The notes under the pieces: generated by a model
Told to the model about the DNA's origin: nothing
Databases searched by the model: none
Seen by the model: only the letters and a program-made list of their open reading frames with translations
Origin: Salinicola corii
GTDB lineage: Bacteria; Pseudomonadota; Gammaproteobacteria; Pseudomonadales; Halomonadaceae
Length of the DNA: 64,000 bases
Reading direction: 5' to 3'
Assembly (NCBI RefSeq): GCF_008298015.1
Contig: NZ_VTPX01000004.1
Location: 1-64,000, forward strand
Shown here: in pieces, positions 26,126 to 35,996 of the stretch
Position numbering within the stretch: the first letter of the stretch is position 1
How the letters are laid out: each line of letters begins with the position of its first letter
Position numbers and translations under genes: made by a program

Positions 26126-27223
26126 CTATTTGCGTGCCCAGCGTGAAACGGCGTGACCGCCAAACAGCATCTGGCGCGGTAGATCGAAGATGAAATAGGG
26201 ATTGATCGTTGGCAGTGCGCTGACGGCATCCAGTCTGGCACGCTGATGAGCCGATAGCGTCACCTCCAGGGCCGCGATATTCTCCTGCAGCTGCGCCGGA
26301 CGACTCGCACCGAGCAACAGCGACCCCATCCTCGTATCACCGATGAGCCAAGCGAGCGCGACGTGCGCCATGCTCACGTCGATTTCTGCGGCCACCTCGC
26401 GCACGACATCGACGATATCGAAGTTGCGTTCGGTAAATAGCATTCCACCGTAGGGATTATCGCCACTAAGACGGTCGCTGCGGCCTTCGCTCTCCTCCGC
26501 GCGATCCGGCACCGCGGCGCTTCGACCTGCCTCGGGCAGCATCTCGCGCCCGTATTTTCCGGTGAGAAGTCCCGCCGCCAGCGGACTCCAAGGCATCATG
26601 CCCAGTCCGAATTCCTGTGCCATGGGTAGCAGGTCCCATTCAACGCCCCGGTCGACCAGAGACCACGCATTCTGCAGCCCAATAGGGCCGGGCAACCCGT
26701 GCGCCGCAGCCAGCGTGGCGATCTTGGCGACGTACCAGGCGGGCGTATTGGAGAATCCGTAATGAAGAATGTCTCCTCGCGAAACGGCATCCGCCATCGT
26801 GCGCAGTACCTCCTCGGCCGGCGTCACCTGGTCCCACACGTGGATCCAGTAGAGATCGATGCGGTCGGTCTGCAAACGCTTGAGTGATGTGGCGAGACTC
26901 GTGCGGATGTTGAACGCACCGTTACCGCCCTGCATCGGATTGCCCTCGCGGCGAGAGAACCCCGATTTGGTCGAGATCGCCACCCGGTCGCGCCATCCGC
27001 CATCGGCGAGAATTCGGCCGAGCATTTTCTCGCTCTCCCCGCCACTATAGATGTCGGCGGTATCGATCAAATTGCCACCCGCGTCGAGATAGGTCTCGAC
27101 AATGGCACGCGCCTCCCCCTCATCACTGCCCCAGCGGCCGGCACCGAAGGTCATGGTTCCCAGCGCCATCGGGCTCACGATCAGCCCAGAGCGGCCGAAG
27201 GTTCGATAGTCAGTCATTTGCAT
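26126..27223 (-). CDS. Aldo/keto reductase
   Basis: This is a 365-residue NADPH-dependent oxidoreductase of the YghZ/Gcy-like aldo/keto reductase group. The catalytic tetrad is visible as Asp54 and Tyr59 (I-D-T-A-D-I-Y), Lys86 (S-T-K-S-G) and His128 (Y-W-I-H). The cofactor loop is present as L-L-G-A-S-R. The ATG at 27223 follows a GAGGA site; longer in-frame starts have none. It is divergent from a LysR regulator and lies immediately upstream of, and on the same strand as, the slcC/comC/phosphatase remnants, so it may be the surviving gene of that decayed operon. The substrate is unknown. Confidence 0.88.
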   Translation of the reverse strand: MQMTDYRTFGRSGLIVSPMALGTMTFGAGRWGSDEGEARAIVETYLDAGGNLIDTADIYSGGESEKMLGRILADGGWRDRVAISTKSGFSRREGNPMQGGNGAFNIRTSLATSLKRLQTDRIDLYWIHVWDQVTPAEEVLRTMADAVSRGDILHYGFSNTPAWYVAKIATLAAAHGLPGPIGLQNAWSLVDRGVEWDLLPMAQEFGLGMMPWSPLAAGLLTGKYGREMLPEAGRSAAVPDRAEESEGRSDRLSGDNPYGGMLFTERNFDIVDVVREVAAEIDVSMAHVALAWLIGDTRMGSLLLGASRPAQLQENIAALEVTLSAHQRARLDAVSALPTINPYFIFDLPRQMLFGGHAVSRWARK

Positions 27224-27322
27224 GCGGCGAATCCTCATCATGATGAAAACGCCAACTTATCGCGTCCCTCGTCGCTCGATTAGCCGTGTCAACGCGCAAG
27301 ACTCTGTGAGAATATTTCATCA

Positions 27323-28210
27323 ATGACGAGACATTCTCTCAATGATCTGGCCGTGTTCGCCGCTGTTGCCCGCCTGCGCAGTTTCACTGCGGCTGCCGCC
27401 GAGCTCGGCGTTTCTCCCTCGGCCTTGAGCCACGCCTTGCGCGGACTGGAGACGCGATTGGGCGTGCGGCTGCTCGCTCGGTCGACCCGCGCTGTCGCGC
27501 CAACGGAGGCGGGTCAGGCTCTACTGCGGGACCTCAACCCGGCACTGGCGCAGATCGATAGCGGGCTCGAGGCGCTTTCCGAATGGCGCGACGCACCGAG
27601 TGGTTTGGTGAAGATCACCACCTTTCACTGGCTTGCGGCGCGCCTGCTGGCCGAGCGGCTACCGGCGTTCCTGACCAGCCATCCGGATATCACCGTTGAG
27701 GTCACGGCGGAAGATGGCCTGACGGATATCGTCTCCGCCGGGTTCGATGCTGGTATTCGGCTGAGAGAAGCCGTCGAAAAAGACATGATCGGCGTTCGCG
27801 TCGGGCCGCCGCTGAGAACGCTGGTTACGGCAACGCCGGCCTACTGGCGGACTCACGGCTACCCGACCCACCCCAGCGACCTTCGCCGGCATCGCTGCAT
27901 CAATTATCGCCAGTCATCGGGCGGCGCCTTACTGCCGTGGGATTTCGAGAAGAACGGCCATGAACTGCGGGTCCGGTGCCAGGGCCCGCTGATCTGTAAC
28001 TCGTGGGAACTGGCGCTCGCCACCACGCGGCAGGGCGTTGGCGTTGGCTGGCACATGGCCCAGGATGTCGAGACCGACCTGGCCGAAGGCCGGCTCGAGC
28101 AGGTACTGGACGACTGGAGCCCCTCCTACCCAGGTGCGGTTCTCTACTACTCCAGTCGACGCCAGACGCCAGCGCCACTACGCGCGCTCATCGACTTTCT
28201 CAAGGTTTGA
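27323..28210 (+). CDS. LysR-family transcriptional regulator
   Basis: This is a 295-residue regulator with an N-terminal winged helix (D-L-A-V-F-A-A-V-A-R-L-R-S-F-T-A-A-A, then S-P-S-A-L-S-H-A-L-R, about residues 7-60) and a LysR substrate-binding domain. It is divergent from the aldo/keto reductase gene with 99 bases between the starts. That gap contains a perfect 12-base palindrome, TCATCATGATGA at 27235-27246. Regulation of the reductase is the usual expectation for such a pair. No strong ribosome-binding site is visible. It converges with the phosphatase-like gene to its right. Confidence 0.9.
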   Translation: MTRHSLNDLAVFAAVARLRSFTAAAAELGVSPSALSHALRGLETRLGVRLLARSTRAVAPTEAGQALLRDLNPALAQIDSGLEALSEWRDAPSGLVKITTFHWLAARLLAERLPAFLTSHPDITVEVTAEDGLTDIVSAGFDAGIRLREAVEKDMIGVRVGPPLRTLVTATPAYWRTHGYPTHPSDLRRHRCINYRQSSGGALLPWDFEKNGHELRVRCQGPLICNSWELALATTRQGVGVGWHMAQDVETDLAEGRLEQVLDDWSPSYPGAVLYYSSRRQTPAPLRALIDFLKV

Positions 28211-28224
28211 CGTACCGACCGATC

Positions 28225-30021
28225 CTATCGCGGCTCCGACTCCACCAATCCCTCCAGCACCTTCCCCTCCAGCGAGTCGGTGGAGAGTCCCAGCAGTCGG
28301 GCGAAGGTGGCGCCGGCGCTGTCCATGCGCTGGATGCCGCGAGCGGTATCGAACGGCAGTTGGACGCCTGATCGAATGCCGGCGCCGTGGAAGAACGCCA
28401 CGCCGTGGTTGGAGGCGAACCCGGTGCTGGCAGTGGGCACCTGCGGGCCGTGGTTGGCGCCGGGGGTGACGAGTTCGGCAACGGTATCGCCGCGCTGATT
28501 GGTGCCCCAGACGAAGCCGGGGGCGTAGGCGAACAGCACGTCGCCCATCCGCTCGCCCCAGTAGCCCAGCGGGCTGGCGTCCTGTTTCTTGAGCGCCAGC
28601 GCGACCACGTTACGCTCGCCGGTGTCGGTATCGACATACCAGGTGGTCAGCGCCTTGAGGATGCGCGTCTGTACCCGCTCGATCTCGGCTGCCGGCACGA
28701 GGTCGCGATTGACGAAGATCTCCAGCCCGCCGCGCTCGTCCTTGAGCAACGCCTGGCTCGCGGCGACGTCGGGCTTGCCCTCGCCGTCGATCGTGCACAG
28801 GTCGAATTCGGCCAACCGCCTGTGGATATCACAGAGGTGGGAGTTGGGCACGTCGCCATGGTCGGAGGCGAGCACCAGCGTGGTGTCGTCGTCACAGCCG
28901 GCCAGGGCCCGGCCCACGGCGGCATCGAGAATGCGGTACGAGCGCCGAATGACGTCGAGATAACGCTCGTGATCGCTGGCCGTGTAGAACTTGGATTCGG
29001 GATCGCACTGGGCGAGGCAGGTGTGATGGGTCTCGTCGTTGAGCCGGAAGACCGTGGCGAAGAGCGAAAAGTCCTCGTCATTGAGCAGGGTCAACGCACT
29101 GTCGACCAGCCACTCGAGCTGGTAGCGCCCCTCTTCGAAACTGGTCTCGAAGTAACGGGTGTCCGGGTCGGCGGAGACCGCCCACTTGGAGATGAACGGG
29201 CCGTGGCGCTCGATCAGCCGGCGCGCCAGGCCCGGCCTGCCGCTGCTGCCCGGCGGCGCGGTGATCTGCGACTGCAGCAGGTCGATCCTGCCGCTGGCGA
29301 CATCGAGATCGAGCAGCTTGAAGCGCACCGCCGCCGGTTTGCCCTCAATGGCGTGCTCGTCCACCAGTGGCTGCCAGTCGCTCCATTCGCCGACGCTCAG
29401 GCTCGCTGCCGCTTCCGCGATCTCGAGACGCAGACGCTCACCGTCGAGGCGCAACGTTACCGGTACCGGCTCGCCACGATGGGCGGGAATCAGCGCGACG
29501 AAGCCGCCATCCGTGCTCTCGATGGCGAAGCGATTGTGCTTCTGGTGATGGGCCAGCGTGCCGGTGGGCGGCCAGCCCAGCGCTTCGGTCGACGGTGTCG
29601 GGATCCACCGGTCGAGATGGGTGCTGTGCAGGCACGCCGGCGCCAGCTCCATCGGCGCGGGGCCGCTGCCGCTCCAGAACGGCGCGAAGCAGAGATCGCG
29701 CTCGCCCGCGGGCACCAGGCTCTCAGGGAAGTGCACCAGCGCCGCCCGCTGGCCGGCGTCGCGCATCAGCTCCAGCAGGTGTGCGGTGCCGCTGGGCGGC
29801 AGGCGCTGGCCCACCCAACTGGTGCCGGGCGCCTGGCCGGTGAGAAAGCTGACGAAATTGGTATCGCCCCAGGTCGAGATATAGGGCAGCAGCCGCGTCG
29901 AGCCACCCTCGTCGCGCAAGCGCTGGATGTTCGGCAGCACGCCCTCGGCGCAGAAGCGCTCGACCAGCTCGGGGATCAGGCCATCGACGCCCAGCAGCAG
30001 GATTTTACGGTTGCGACTCAT
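28225..30021 (-). CDS. Alkaline-phosphatase-superfamily hydrolase (phosphodiesterase/pyrophosphatase type)
   Basis: This is a 598-residue cytoplasmic hydrolase without a signal peptide. Metal-site motifs of the superfamily are G-V-D-G (Asp13), L-A-S-D-H-G-D in the middle and G-A-N-H-G-P-Q near the C-terminus. An insert of about 200 residues lies between the first and second metal motifs. The nucleophile cannot be assigned with confidence (a Ser/Thr in Y-I-S-T-W-G-D-T-N). It is the last gene of a six-gene operon with an enolase-superfamily enzyme and two transporters, so the substrate is probably an imported organophosphate, phosphonate or sulfate ester. A 3' fragment of a paralogue is at 25412-25566. 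Confidence 0.8.
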   Translation of the reverse strand: MSRNRKILLLGVDGLIPELVERFCAEGVLPNIQRLRDEGGSTRLLPYISTWGDTNFVSFLTGQAPGTSWVGQRLPPSGTAHLLELMRDAGQRAALVHFPESLVPAGERDLCFAPFWSGSGPAPMELAPACLHSTHLDRWIPTPSTEALGWPPTGTLAHHQKHNRFAIESTDGGFVALIPAHRGEPVPVTLRLDGERLRLEIAEAAASLSVGEWSDWQPLVDEHAIEGKPAAVRFKLLDLDVASGRIDLLQSQITAPPGSSGRPGLARRLIERHGPFISKWAVSADPDTRYFETSFEEGRYQLEWLVDSALTLLNDEDFSLFATVFRLNDETHHTCLAQCDPESKFYTASDHERYLDVIRRSYRILDAAVGRALAGCDDDTTLVLASDHGDVPNSHLCDIHRRLAEFDLCTIDGEGKPDVAASQALLKDERGGLEIFVNRDLVPAAEIERVQTRILKALTTWYVDTDTGERNVVALALKKQDASPLGYWGERMGDVLFAYAPGFVWGTNQRGDTVAELVTPGANHGPQVPTASTGFASNHGVAFFHGAGIRSGVQLPFDTARGIQRMDSAGATFARLLGLSTDSLEGKVLEGLVESEPR

Positions 30022-30042
30022 GAGATCTCCTGTGGGCGCCAG

Positions 30043-31191
30043 TTACTGGACGGTGTACTGGTCGATGATGGATCGATCGATCTCGATGCCGAGGCCCGGC
30101 TTGTCGAGCACTTCGACACAGCCGTTGGCGTTGAGCTGGAACTCGCCGCCAATCAGCTCCTGACGGAACGGATGCGCCGATTGGTCGTACTCGAGCATGG
30201 GTTCGTCGGGGGTGAGCGAGAGCGGCTGCGGCGGCAAGGTGGCGATCAGTTGGACGGCGGCGGCCAACCCCACGCCGGTGCCCCAGACGTGCGGGATCAT
30301 CGGTACGTGAAAGGCCTGGGCCAGCGCGGCGATCTTGCGACACTCGGTGAGGCCGCCGGCGGCGCCGATATCCGGCTGGATCACGTCCAGCGCACCTTCG
30401 CTGATCCAGTCGCGGTAGCCGATCTTGGAGTACTCGTTCTCGCCGGCGGCGATCCAGGTACGCGAAACGCCCTTGAGCTCGCGATAGCCGTGGCGGTTCT
30501 CCGGGCTCAGCGGCTCCTCGAACAGGTGCACCCGCGTCTCCTCCAGCTCCATCAGGATGCGCCGCGCCGCCGGCACGCTGTAGGCGCAGTTGGCATCCAT
30601 CATCAGCGCGATCTCGTCGCCCACCGCTTCCCGCACCGCGCGCATGTCACGAATGTCCGCCTCGATCCCGAAGCCGGTCTTGATCTTCATCGCCCGGTAG
30701 CCGTTGGCCTGATGGCGCAGCGCCTCCTCGACCACTTCCTCGGGATAGCTGCCGCCCTCGCGGCGATAGAAGCCGGTGGCGTAGGGGCGAATCTCGTTGC
30801 GGAATGCGCCGCCCATCAGCCGGTGAATGGGCTGGTTCAGCGCCTTGCCGGCCAGGTCCCACAGCGCGATGTCGATCGCCGCGATGCCGAACAGCGCCAC
30901 GCCCTTCTGGCCGTAGGGGCGGGTGTGGTTGTACATCGTCTCCCACAGCACTTCGCGCTCGAACACCGAACGCCCGATCACCAGCGGCTTGAGCGCGTGT
31001 TCGACCATCGTCTGGGCGACCTGCGGCGGCTGCAGGCCGTGGTTGACGCACTCGCCCCAGCCGATCAGGCCATCTTCGGTGTGAATCTCCACCAGCATCG
31101 CCGTGCGCTGATGCACCCAGCCCTGGGAGAACGAGAACGGCTGTTCCAGCGGCGCGGCCAGTACGTGGGTCTTGAGATCGGTGATCTTCAT
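30043..31191 (-). CDS. Mandelate racemase/muconate lactonizing enzyme-family protein
   Basis: This is a 382-residue enolase-superfamily enzyme. The two lysines of the K-x-K base motif are at 169 and 171 (A-M-K-I-K-T-G). Metal ligands are Asp199 (M-M-D-A-N), Glu225 (F-E-E-P) and Glu251 (G-E-N). The Asp274/His301 dyad marks the mandelate-racemase subgroup, which includes many acid-sugar dehydratases and racemases. The ATG at 31191 follows GGAG; the longer open frame overlaps the symporter gene. In an operon with two carboxylate-type carriers, dehydration of an imported sugar acid or hydroxy acid is likely. The exact substrate is not readable. Confidence 0.88.
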   Translation of the reverse strand: MKITDLKTHVLAAPLEQPFSFSQGWVHQRTAMLVEIHTEDGLIGWGECVNHGLQPPQVAQTMVEHALKPLVIGRSVFEREVLWETMYNHTRPYGQKGVALFGIAAIDIALWDLAGKALNQPIHRLMGGAFRNEIRPYATGFYRREGGSYPEEVVEEALRHQANGYRAMKIKTGFGIEADIRDMRAVREAVGDEIALMMDANCAYSVPAARRILMELEETRVHLFEEPLSPENRHGYRELKGVSRTWIAAGENEYSKIGYRDWISEGALDVIQPDIGAAGGLTECRKIAALAQAFHVPMIPHVWGTGVGLAAAVQLIATLPPQPLSLTPDEPMLEYDQSAHPFRQELIGGEFQLNANGCVEVLDKPGLGIEIDRSIIDQYTVQ

Positions 31192-31229
31192 GGAGAGTGA
31201 CTCCGCAACGGATAGAGAGTGGGATGAAC

Positions 31230-32993
31230 TTACGTGCTGGACCGGGCCACCTGCGCGGACTTGCCGCGCAGGCGAGAAGCGATCAGGCGATAGAGGCCGT
31301 AAAGCACCAACAGAGTGACCCCGCTGACGCCCAGGACGATGACGAAAGAGCCGGAGGGCGAGGTCAAGCCCAGCGGCGACAGTGCCGCGTAGACCAGCAC
31401 GAACAGCGCCACCAGCGACCAGCTGGCGTGCCGGGCGTAGCGCCATGGCGTGGTGTCGACTTCCCGCGTATCCGGGATCTCGACCGGCTCGGGCAGCGGC
31501 TTCAGCAGGCGCACCAGCGTCATCACGCCGAGCATCAGCAGGAAGTTGATCCCCACCAGCAGCAGCCAGTGGACCTGGACGAAGCCGAGATCGTCACCCA
31601 GCACGAAGTGCGTCAGATAAAAGAACGCCATGCCGAAGACGAGGCCGACGTAACCCGCCAGCGCTGGCGCTCGCTTGGAGATCACGCCGAACAGAATCAC
31701 CGTGAAGATCGGCACGTTGATCACCGCCATGATGGTGCGCATCAGGGTGTAGAGGCTGTCGGCGTTGGCGATGTAGGGCGCGATCACGATGCAGATCGCG
31801 ATGGTGGCAGTGGCGAACAGCTGCCCCACACGGACGGTCTCGCGGTCGGTGGCGTTCGGCTTGATCAGCGACTTGTAGATATCCAGGCTGATCAGCGTCG
31901 AGAGACTGTTCACGCCGCTGTTGAAGGAGCTGAGAATCGCCCCGAACATCGCCGCGCAGAAGAAGCCGGTCAGCCATGGCGGCAGGATCGAGCGCACCAG
32001 CACCGGATAGGCGACATCGGCGTTGAGCGCCTCGCTCCCCGGCTTGGAGGGGATCTCCAGCATGCCCTGCTGATAGAGATGCCAGGCGATGATGCCCGGC
32101 AGCACAAGCATCAAGACGCCGGCCATCTTGAGGAATCCGGCGACCAGCACGCCCTTCTGGCTCTCGGCCAGCGAACGCGCGCCCAGCGCCCGCTGCACGA
32201 TCGCCTGGTTGGTGCACCAGTAGAACAGATTGATCAGCAGCACCCCGGAGATCATGCCGTACCAGGGGATGTTGGCGTCCGCCGAGGTGCCGACGGCGTT
32301 GAGCCGCTCCGGCGCCTGGGTCGTCATCACCTGCCAGCCGCCGAATAGATCACCGCCGCCCAGCGTATAGAGGCCCAGGATCGGCACCAGCAGCCCGGCA
32401 ATCAGCAGGCCGACGCCGTTGATGGTGTCCGAGACCGCCACCGCCTTGAGCCCGCCGAAGACCGCGTAGATGCCCCCGACCACGCCGATGGCGATGACCA
32501 TCACCCAGGTGGTGGCGGTCTGTCCGATGCCGAACAGCGTGCCGATATCGAACAGTTGGCCGAGGGTGATCGCACCGGCGTAGAGCACGAAGGGCAGGAA
32601 GCCGATGACGATGGCGTAGATGAAGATGAACGAGGCGACGAGCCGCATCCGCCGGCCGTAGCGGTGCTCGAGAAACTGCGGCACGGTGCCGATGCCGGAG
32701 CGCAGATAGCGCGGCAGGAAGACGAAGGCCAGCACGATCAGAGTCAGCGCCGCCACGGTCTCCCACGCCATCACATTGGCGCCGTTGCTGAAGGCGTTGG
32801 CGTTGAGCCCGGTCAACTGCTCCGCCGAGATGTTGGTCAGAAACAGCGAGCCGGCGATCACGATCCAGCTCAGGCTGCGCCCGGCCAGGAAATAGCCGGA
32901 GATCCGGCCGAGATCGTCGCCCCGGGTCTTCAACCAGGAGATGACGGCGACCAGCGCCGTGAAGCCGAGAAACGAGACGAGCGTCAGCGTCAT
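31230..32993 (-). CDS. Sodium/solute symporter (SSF/SLC5 family)
   Basis: This is a 587-residue inner-membrane transporter with about 13-14 hydrophobic segments. SSF signatures include Y-F-L-A-G-R-S-L-S-W near residue 34, N-I-S-A-E-Q-L-T-G, and R-Y-G-R-R-M-R. It resembles the SglT/YidK sugar-type branch. Its ATG overlaps the TctA-type stop by four bases, so it is translationally coupled. Two different carriers in one operon suggest either two related substrates or import of both substrate and product. Confidence 0.9.
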   Translation of the reverse strand: MTLTLVSFLGFTALVAVISWLKTRGDDLGRISGYFLAGRSLSWIVIAGSLFLTNISAEQLTGLNANAFSNGANVMAWETVAALTLIVLAFVFLPRYLRSGIGTVPQFLEHRYGRRMRLVASFIFIYAIVIGFLPFVLYAGAITLGQLFDIGTLFGIGQTATTWVMVIAIGVVGGIYAVFGGLKAVAVSDTINGVGLLIAGLLVPILGLYTLGGGDLFGGWQVMTTQAPERLNAVGTSADANIPWYGMISGVLLINLFYWCTNQAIVQRALGARSLAESQKGVLVAGFLKMAGVLMLVLPGIIAWHLYQQGMLEIPSKPGSEALNADVAYPVLVRSILPPWLTGFFCAAMFGAILSSFNSGVNSLSTLISLDIYKSLIKPNATDRETVRVGQLFATATIAICIVIAPYIANADSLYTLMRTIMAVINVPIFTVILFGVISKRAPALAGYVGLVFGMAFFYLTHFVLGDDLGFVQVHWLLLVGINFLLMLGVMTLVRLLKPLPEPVEIPDTREVDTTPWRYARHASWSLVALFVLVYAALSPLGLTSPSGSFVIVLGVSGVTLLVLYGLYRLIASRLRGKSAQVARSST

Positions 32994-34537
32994 GGCCCGC
33001 CCTCCGGTGTCGTGGCGCTCCTTGCCGCGGATTCCGCCGGCTGGCGACGGGCAGCGATTTTTGCCCGCCAGTCGAGTATGCCCGCCGCCACTGTCCAGAC
33101 CAGGAACAGACCGATCAGCACGAACAGCGTGGTGGCGATACCGCTATGAGTGAAAAACGACAGGAAATCGCCTCGCGAGATCAACAACCCCCGGCGCAGC
33201 GAACTCTCCAGCGCCGGCCCCAGCACCATGCCGATGACCAGCGGCGCCAGCGGATAGCCGCCGCGACGCAGCACGTAGGCGAGAATGCCGGTCAGCGCCG
33301 CGACCACCAGATCCAGCGGATTGCCGCGTACCGACACCGCACCGATGAAGCTGAACATCACGATGCCGCCCATGACGAAGCCCAGCGGCAGCTTGAACAG
33401 GTAGCGGAACAGGCCGATGGAGGGCTTGCTGAGGATCAGCATGGCGACGTTGACGATGATCAGCACCACGAACAGCGCGTAGACCGTCTGCGCCTGGTCC
33501 GCCATCAGCCGTACCCCCGGCGTGATACCGTGAATCACCATGGCGCCCATCATCATCGCCGTGACCACGTCGCCGGGAATGCCCAGCGCCAGGGTGGGAA
33601 TGAAGGCGCTGCCGGTCACCGCGTTGTTGGAAGACTCCGAGGCGATGATGCCGTCCGGCTCGCCCTTGCCCAGGTTGGCCCGACGCGGCGACAGCTTCTG
33701 GGCCGCGGCATAGCTGATGAAGGCCGCCGCGGCCGCGCCGGTACCCGGCAATGCGCCGACGAAGCTGCCGATGAACGAGCCGCGCACCAGTTCGATCAGG
33801 CGTCGACCGATCTCGCTCAGGCCGGGAAAGCGCAACCGCGCCTCCGGGATAATGGTGGCCTCCTCGTTACGCGCCGAGAAGCGAACGAAGACTTCCGACA
33901 GCGCGAACGCCCCTACCACCACCGGAATCAGATCCAGCCCCGAACTGAGCGCATAGGTGCCGAAGGTGAAACGGTCGGCGCCGGTGATCGGGTCGCTGCC
34001 GACCGTCGAGAAGAAGAACCCCATCATCCCGCACACCAGCCCCTTGAGCAGGCTGCCGCGGGAGATCCCGACGATGCAGAGCATCGCCAGGCAGACCAGC
34101 GCGAAGACCTCGATCGAACCGAAGTTGACGGCGAACTTGGCCAGTTGTGGCGCACAGAAGATCAACAGCACGCAGGAGAGCACGCCGCCGAAGAACGAGG
34201 CGAAGGTCGCCCAACCCAGCGCTTCGTCGACCCGACCCTGCTGGGTCATCGGGTAGCCGTCGAAGGTGGTCGCCGCCGATTGCGGCGTACCCGGCGTGTT
34301 GATCAGGATCGCGGTGATCGAACCGCCGTAGACCGAGCCGCAGTAGACGCCGATCAACAGCGCCATGCTGGTAATGACATCCATGCCGAAGGTGAACGGC
34401 AGAAAGATCGTCAAGCCCACCACCGAGCCCAGCCCGGGCAGCCCGCCGATGATGATGCCCGCCCAGGTGCCGATCACGATGGCGAGCAGCGCCTGCCAGG
34501 TGAAGGCGTCGCCGACCGCCGCCAGAATCACGTCCAT
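32990..34537 (-). CDS. Tripartite tricarboxylate transporter large membrane subunit (TctA)
   Basis: This is a 515-residue polytopic membrane protein with TctA motifs: G-G-L-P-G-L-G-S-V-V-G near 31, Y-G-G-S-I-T-A-I-L-I-N-T-P-G-T-P near 70 and L-P-G-T-G-A-A-A-A-A in the second half. The ATG at 34537 follows GGAGG. It is paralogous to the sulfolactate carrier at 20431-21951 but clearly diverged. It partners the TctB and TctC genes directly upstream. Confidence 0.92.
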   Translation of the reverse strand: MDVILAAVGDAFTWQALLAIVIGTWAGIIIGGLPGLGSVVGLTIFLPFTFGMDVITSMALLIGVYCGSVYGGSITAILINTPGTPQSAATTFDGYPMTQQGRVDEALGWATFASFFGGVLSCVLLIFCAPQLAKFAVNFGSIEVFALVCLAMLCIVGISRGSLLKGLVCGMMGFFFSTVGSDPITGADRFTFGTYALSSGLDLIPVVVGAFALSEVFVRFSARNEEATIIPEARLRFPGLSEIGRRLIELVRGSFIGSFVGALPGTGAAAAAFISYAAAQKLSPRRANLGKGEPDGIIASESSNNAVTGSAFIPTLALGIPGDVVTAMMMGAMVIHGITPGVRLMADQAQTVYALFVVLIIVNVAMLILSKPSIGLFRYLFKLPLGFVMGGIVMFSFIGAVSVRGNPLDLVVAALTGILAYVLRRGGYPLAPLVIGMVLGPALESSLRRGLLISRGDFLSFFTHSGIATTLFVLIGLFLVWTVAAGILDWRAKIAARRQPAESAARSATTPEGGP

Positions 34538-34553
34538 CTCAGATTCCCCTCCA

Positions 34554-35006
34554 TCAAACCAGACCACTCGTCAACAGCGCCGGCAACCGGATCATCAGCA
34601 CGTGATGGAACAGGAACCACAGCCCGCCGCCGATCACGATCGTCCCCAGCACCAACGGCAGCGGCCGCCGGATTCGAAACAGCCATAGCGTCAACGCCAC
34701 CAGCGGCAGCGCCGGGATCAGGAAGCCGAGGCTCGCCGTGGCCACCGCGGCGACCAGCACCGCCGCCATCAGCAACGGCAGCGGCGAGCGCGCCCCCCGC
34801 GGCGACGCCTTGGGTTGCCTCGGCGCTTGGCGGATCAGCTCGCCGACCAGGATCGCCAGTGCCATCACGCACCAGATCGTGAGCACGATACGCGGCACCA
34901 GCATGGCGCTCTCGGGCCCCTGCCAGGCGGTGATCGAGAGGCCTGCGCCGGCCACCAGCAGCGCCAGCGCGGTCAATACCCGAGGGTGGATCAAGGAAGC
35001 GAACAT
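34554..35006 (-). CDS. Tripartite tricarboxylate transporter small subunit (TctB)
   Basis: This is a 150-residue membrane protein with four hydrophobic segments and the size of TctB. The ATG at 35006 follows an AGGAG site and opens with M-F-A-S-L-I-H-P-R-V; the longer open frame overlaps the binding-protein gene and has no family support. It is the second gene of the operon, 49 bases after the binding-protein stop and 16 bases before the large subunit. Confidence 0.85.
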   Translation of the reverse strand: MFASLIHPRVLTALALLVAGAGLSITAWQGPESAMLVPRIVLTIWCVMALAILVGELIRQAPRQPKASPRGARSPLPLLMAAVLVAAVATASLGFLIPALPLVALTLWLFRIRRPLPLVLGTIVIGGGLWFLFHHVLMIRLPALLTSGLV

Positions 35007-35055
35007 GAACCGCGGCTCCTGGGAGATCGAGAAAACAAGAGAGTGAAAGAACGGA

Positions 35056-35985
35056 TTACGGTGCCAGGCCCGCGTCCTCGAGCACCTGCTTGTTGGTTTC
35101 GAAACGCTTCTGGACGAACGCCTTGAAGTCATCCGGCCCGAGATAGGCGATCCCCGCCTTGGCCTTGTCGGCGAAGCTCTTGAACTTGTCCGATTCGACC
35201 GTCGCCTTGCACGCCTCGGCGTACTGCTGGGCACGCTCGTCCGAGATCCCCTTGGGCGCGACGACGCCCTGCCAGACCGCGAAATCCAGCGCCGGCAGGC
35301 CAAGCTCCTCCACCGTCGGCACGTCGTCATAGCCCTCGACGCGGTGATCGGCGAACACCGCCAGCGGGCGCAGGTCGTAGTTCTCGAGGATGGTTTCGGT
35401 ATCCGCCATGATCTGGATCTCGTTGCCCGCCAGCGCGTTCATCGCCGGACCCGAACCGCTGTAGGGCACGTGTTCCGCCTTGAGATCACTGTTGACCACC
35501 GTCGCCGCCATGGCGAGATGCGGCAGCGTCCCCGGGCCGGAGGAGCCGTAGAGGAACGGCTGATCCTGGGACTCCTCGACCAGTTGCTTGAACGAGGTGA
35601 TGTCGGAGGACTTCGAGACCATCAGGAACATCGGATTGGACACGGTGCGGCAGATGTAGGTGAAGCTGTCCGGGCCGTAGGGCAACTTCTTCAACGAGGG
35701 CTGGATCGACAGCGCCCCGGCAGGCTCGTAGCCGATGATGTTGGGATTGCCCTCGCTGTTGGCGACTTCCGCCGTGCCCACCGTGGCACTGGCACCGGCG
35801 ACATTGCGCACCACCGACGTGACGCCGAGCTGTTGCGAAAAGGTCGGCTCGAAACTGCGAGCGACGATATCGGTCGCACCACCCGCCGCGAACGGCACGA
35901 TGATCTCAAGGTTGTCGGCAGCCACGGCCGCGTGAGTGGTGCCGATCAGGGCCAGGGCGGCCAGGGAATAGCGCAGTGACTTCAT
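35056..35985 (-). CDS. Tripartite tricarboxylate transporter binding protein (TctC/Bug family)
   Basis: This is a 309-residue periplasmic binding protein with a signal peptide (about 1-22, ending A-A-V-A-A-D). The ligand loop is I-V-P-F-A-A-G-G-A-T-D-I-V-A-R, typical of Bug proteins, and H-V-P-Y-S-G-S-G-P-A-M-N-A-L is the second contact region. The ATG at 35985 follows GGAG. It is the first gene of the six-gene operon. A palindromic LacI-type operator overlaps its leader only 12 bases upstream of the start. The ligand is unknown. Confidence 0.9.
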   Translation of the reverse strand: MKSLRYSLAALALIGTTHAAVAADNLEIIVPFAAGGATDIVARSFEPTFSQQLGVTSVVRNVAGASATVGTAEVANSEGNPNIIGYEPAGALSIQPSLKKLPYGPDSFTYICRTVSNPMFLMVSKSSDITSFKQLVEESQDQPFLYGSSGPGTLPHLAMAATVVNSDLKAEHVPYSGSGPAMNALAGNEIQIMADTETILENYDLRPLAVFADHRVEGYDDVPTVEELGLPALDFAVWQGVVAPKGISDERAQQYAEACKATVESDKFKSFADKAKAGIAYLGPDDFKAFVQKRFETNKQVLEDAGLAP

Positions 35986-35996
35986 GGTTGGCTCCA

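Noticed and set aside
28387-31200. A 937-codon open frame on the plus strand
   Set aside because: It is antisense to the phosphatase-like and racemase-like genes, a common artefact of high-G+C codon bias; its translation lacks any family motif.
33146-34882. A 578-codon open frame on the plus strand
   Set aside because: It is antisense to the TctA and TctB genes, which have clear motifs, and is very rich in Arg, His and Gln as shadows are.
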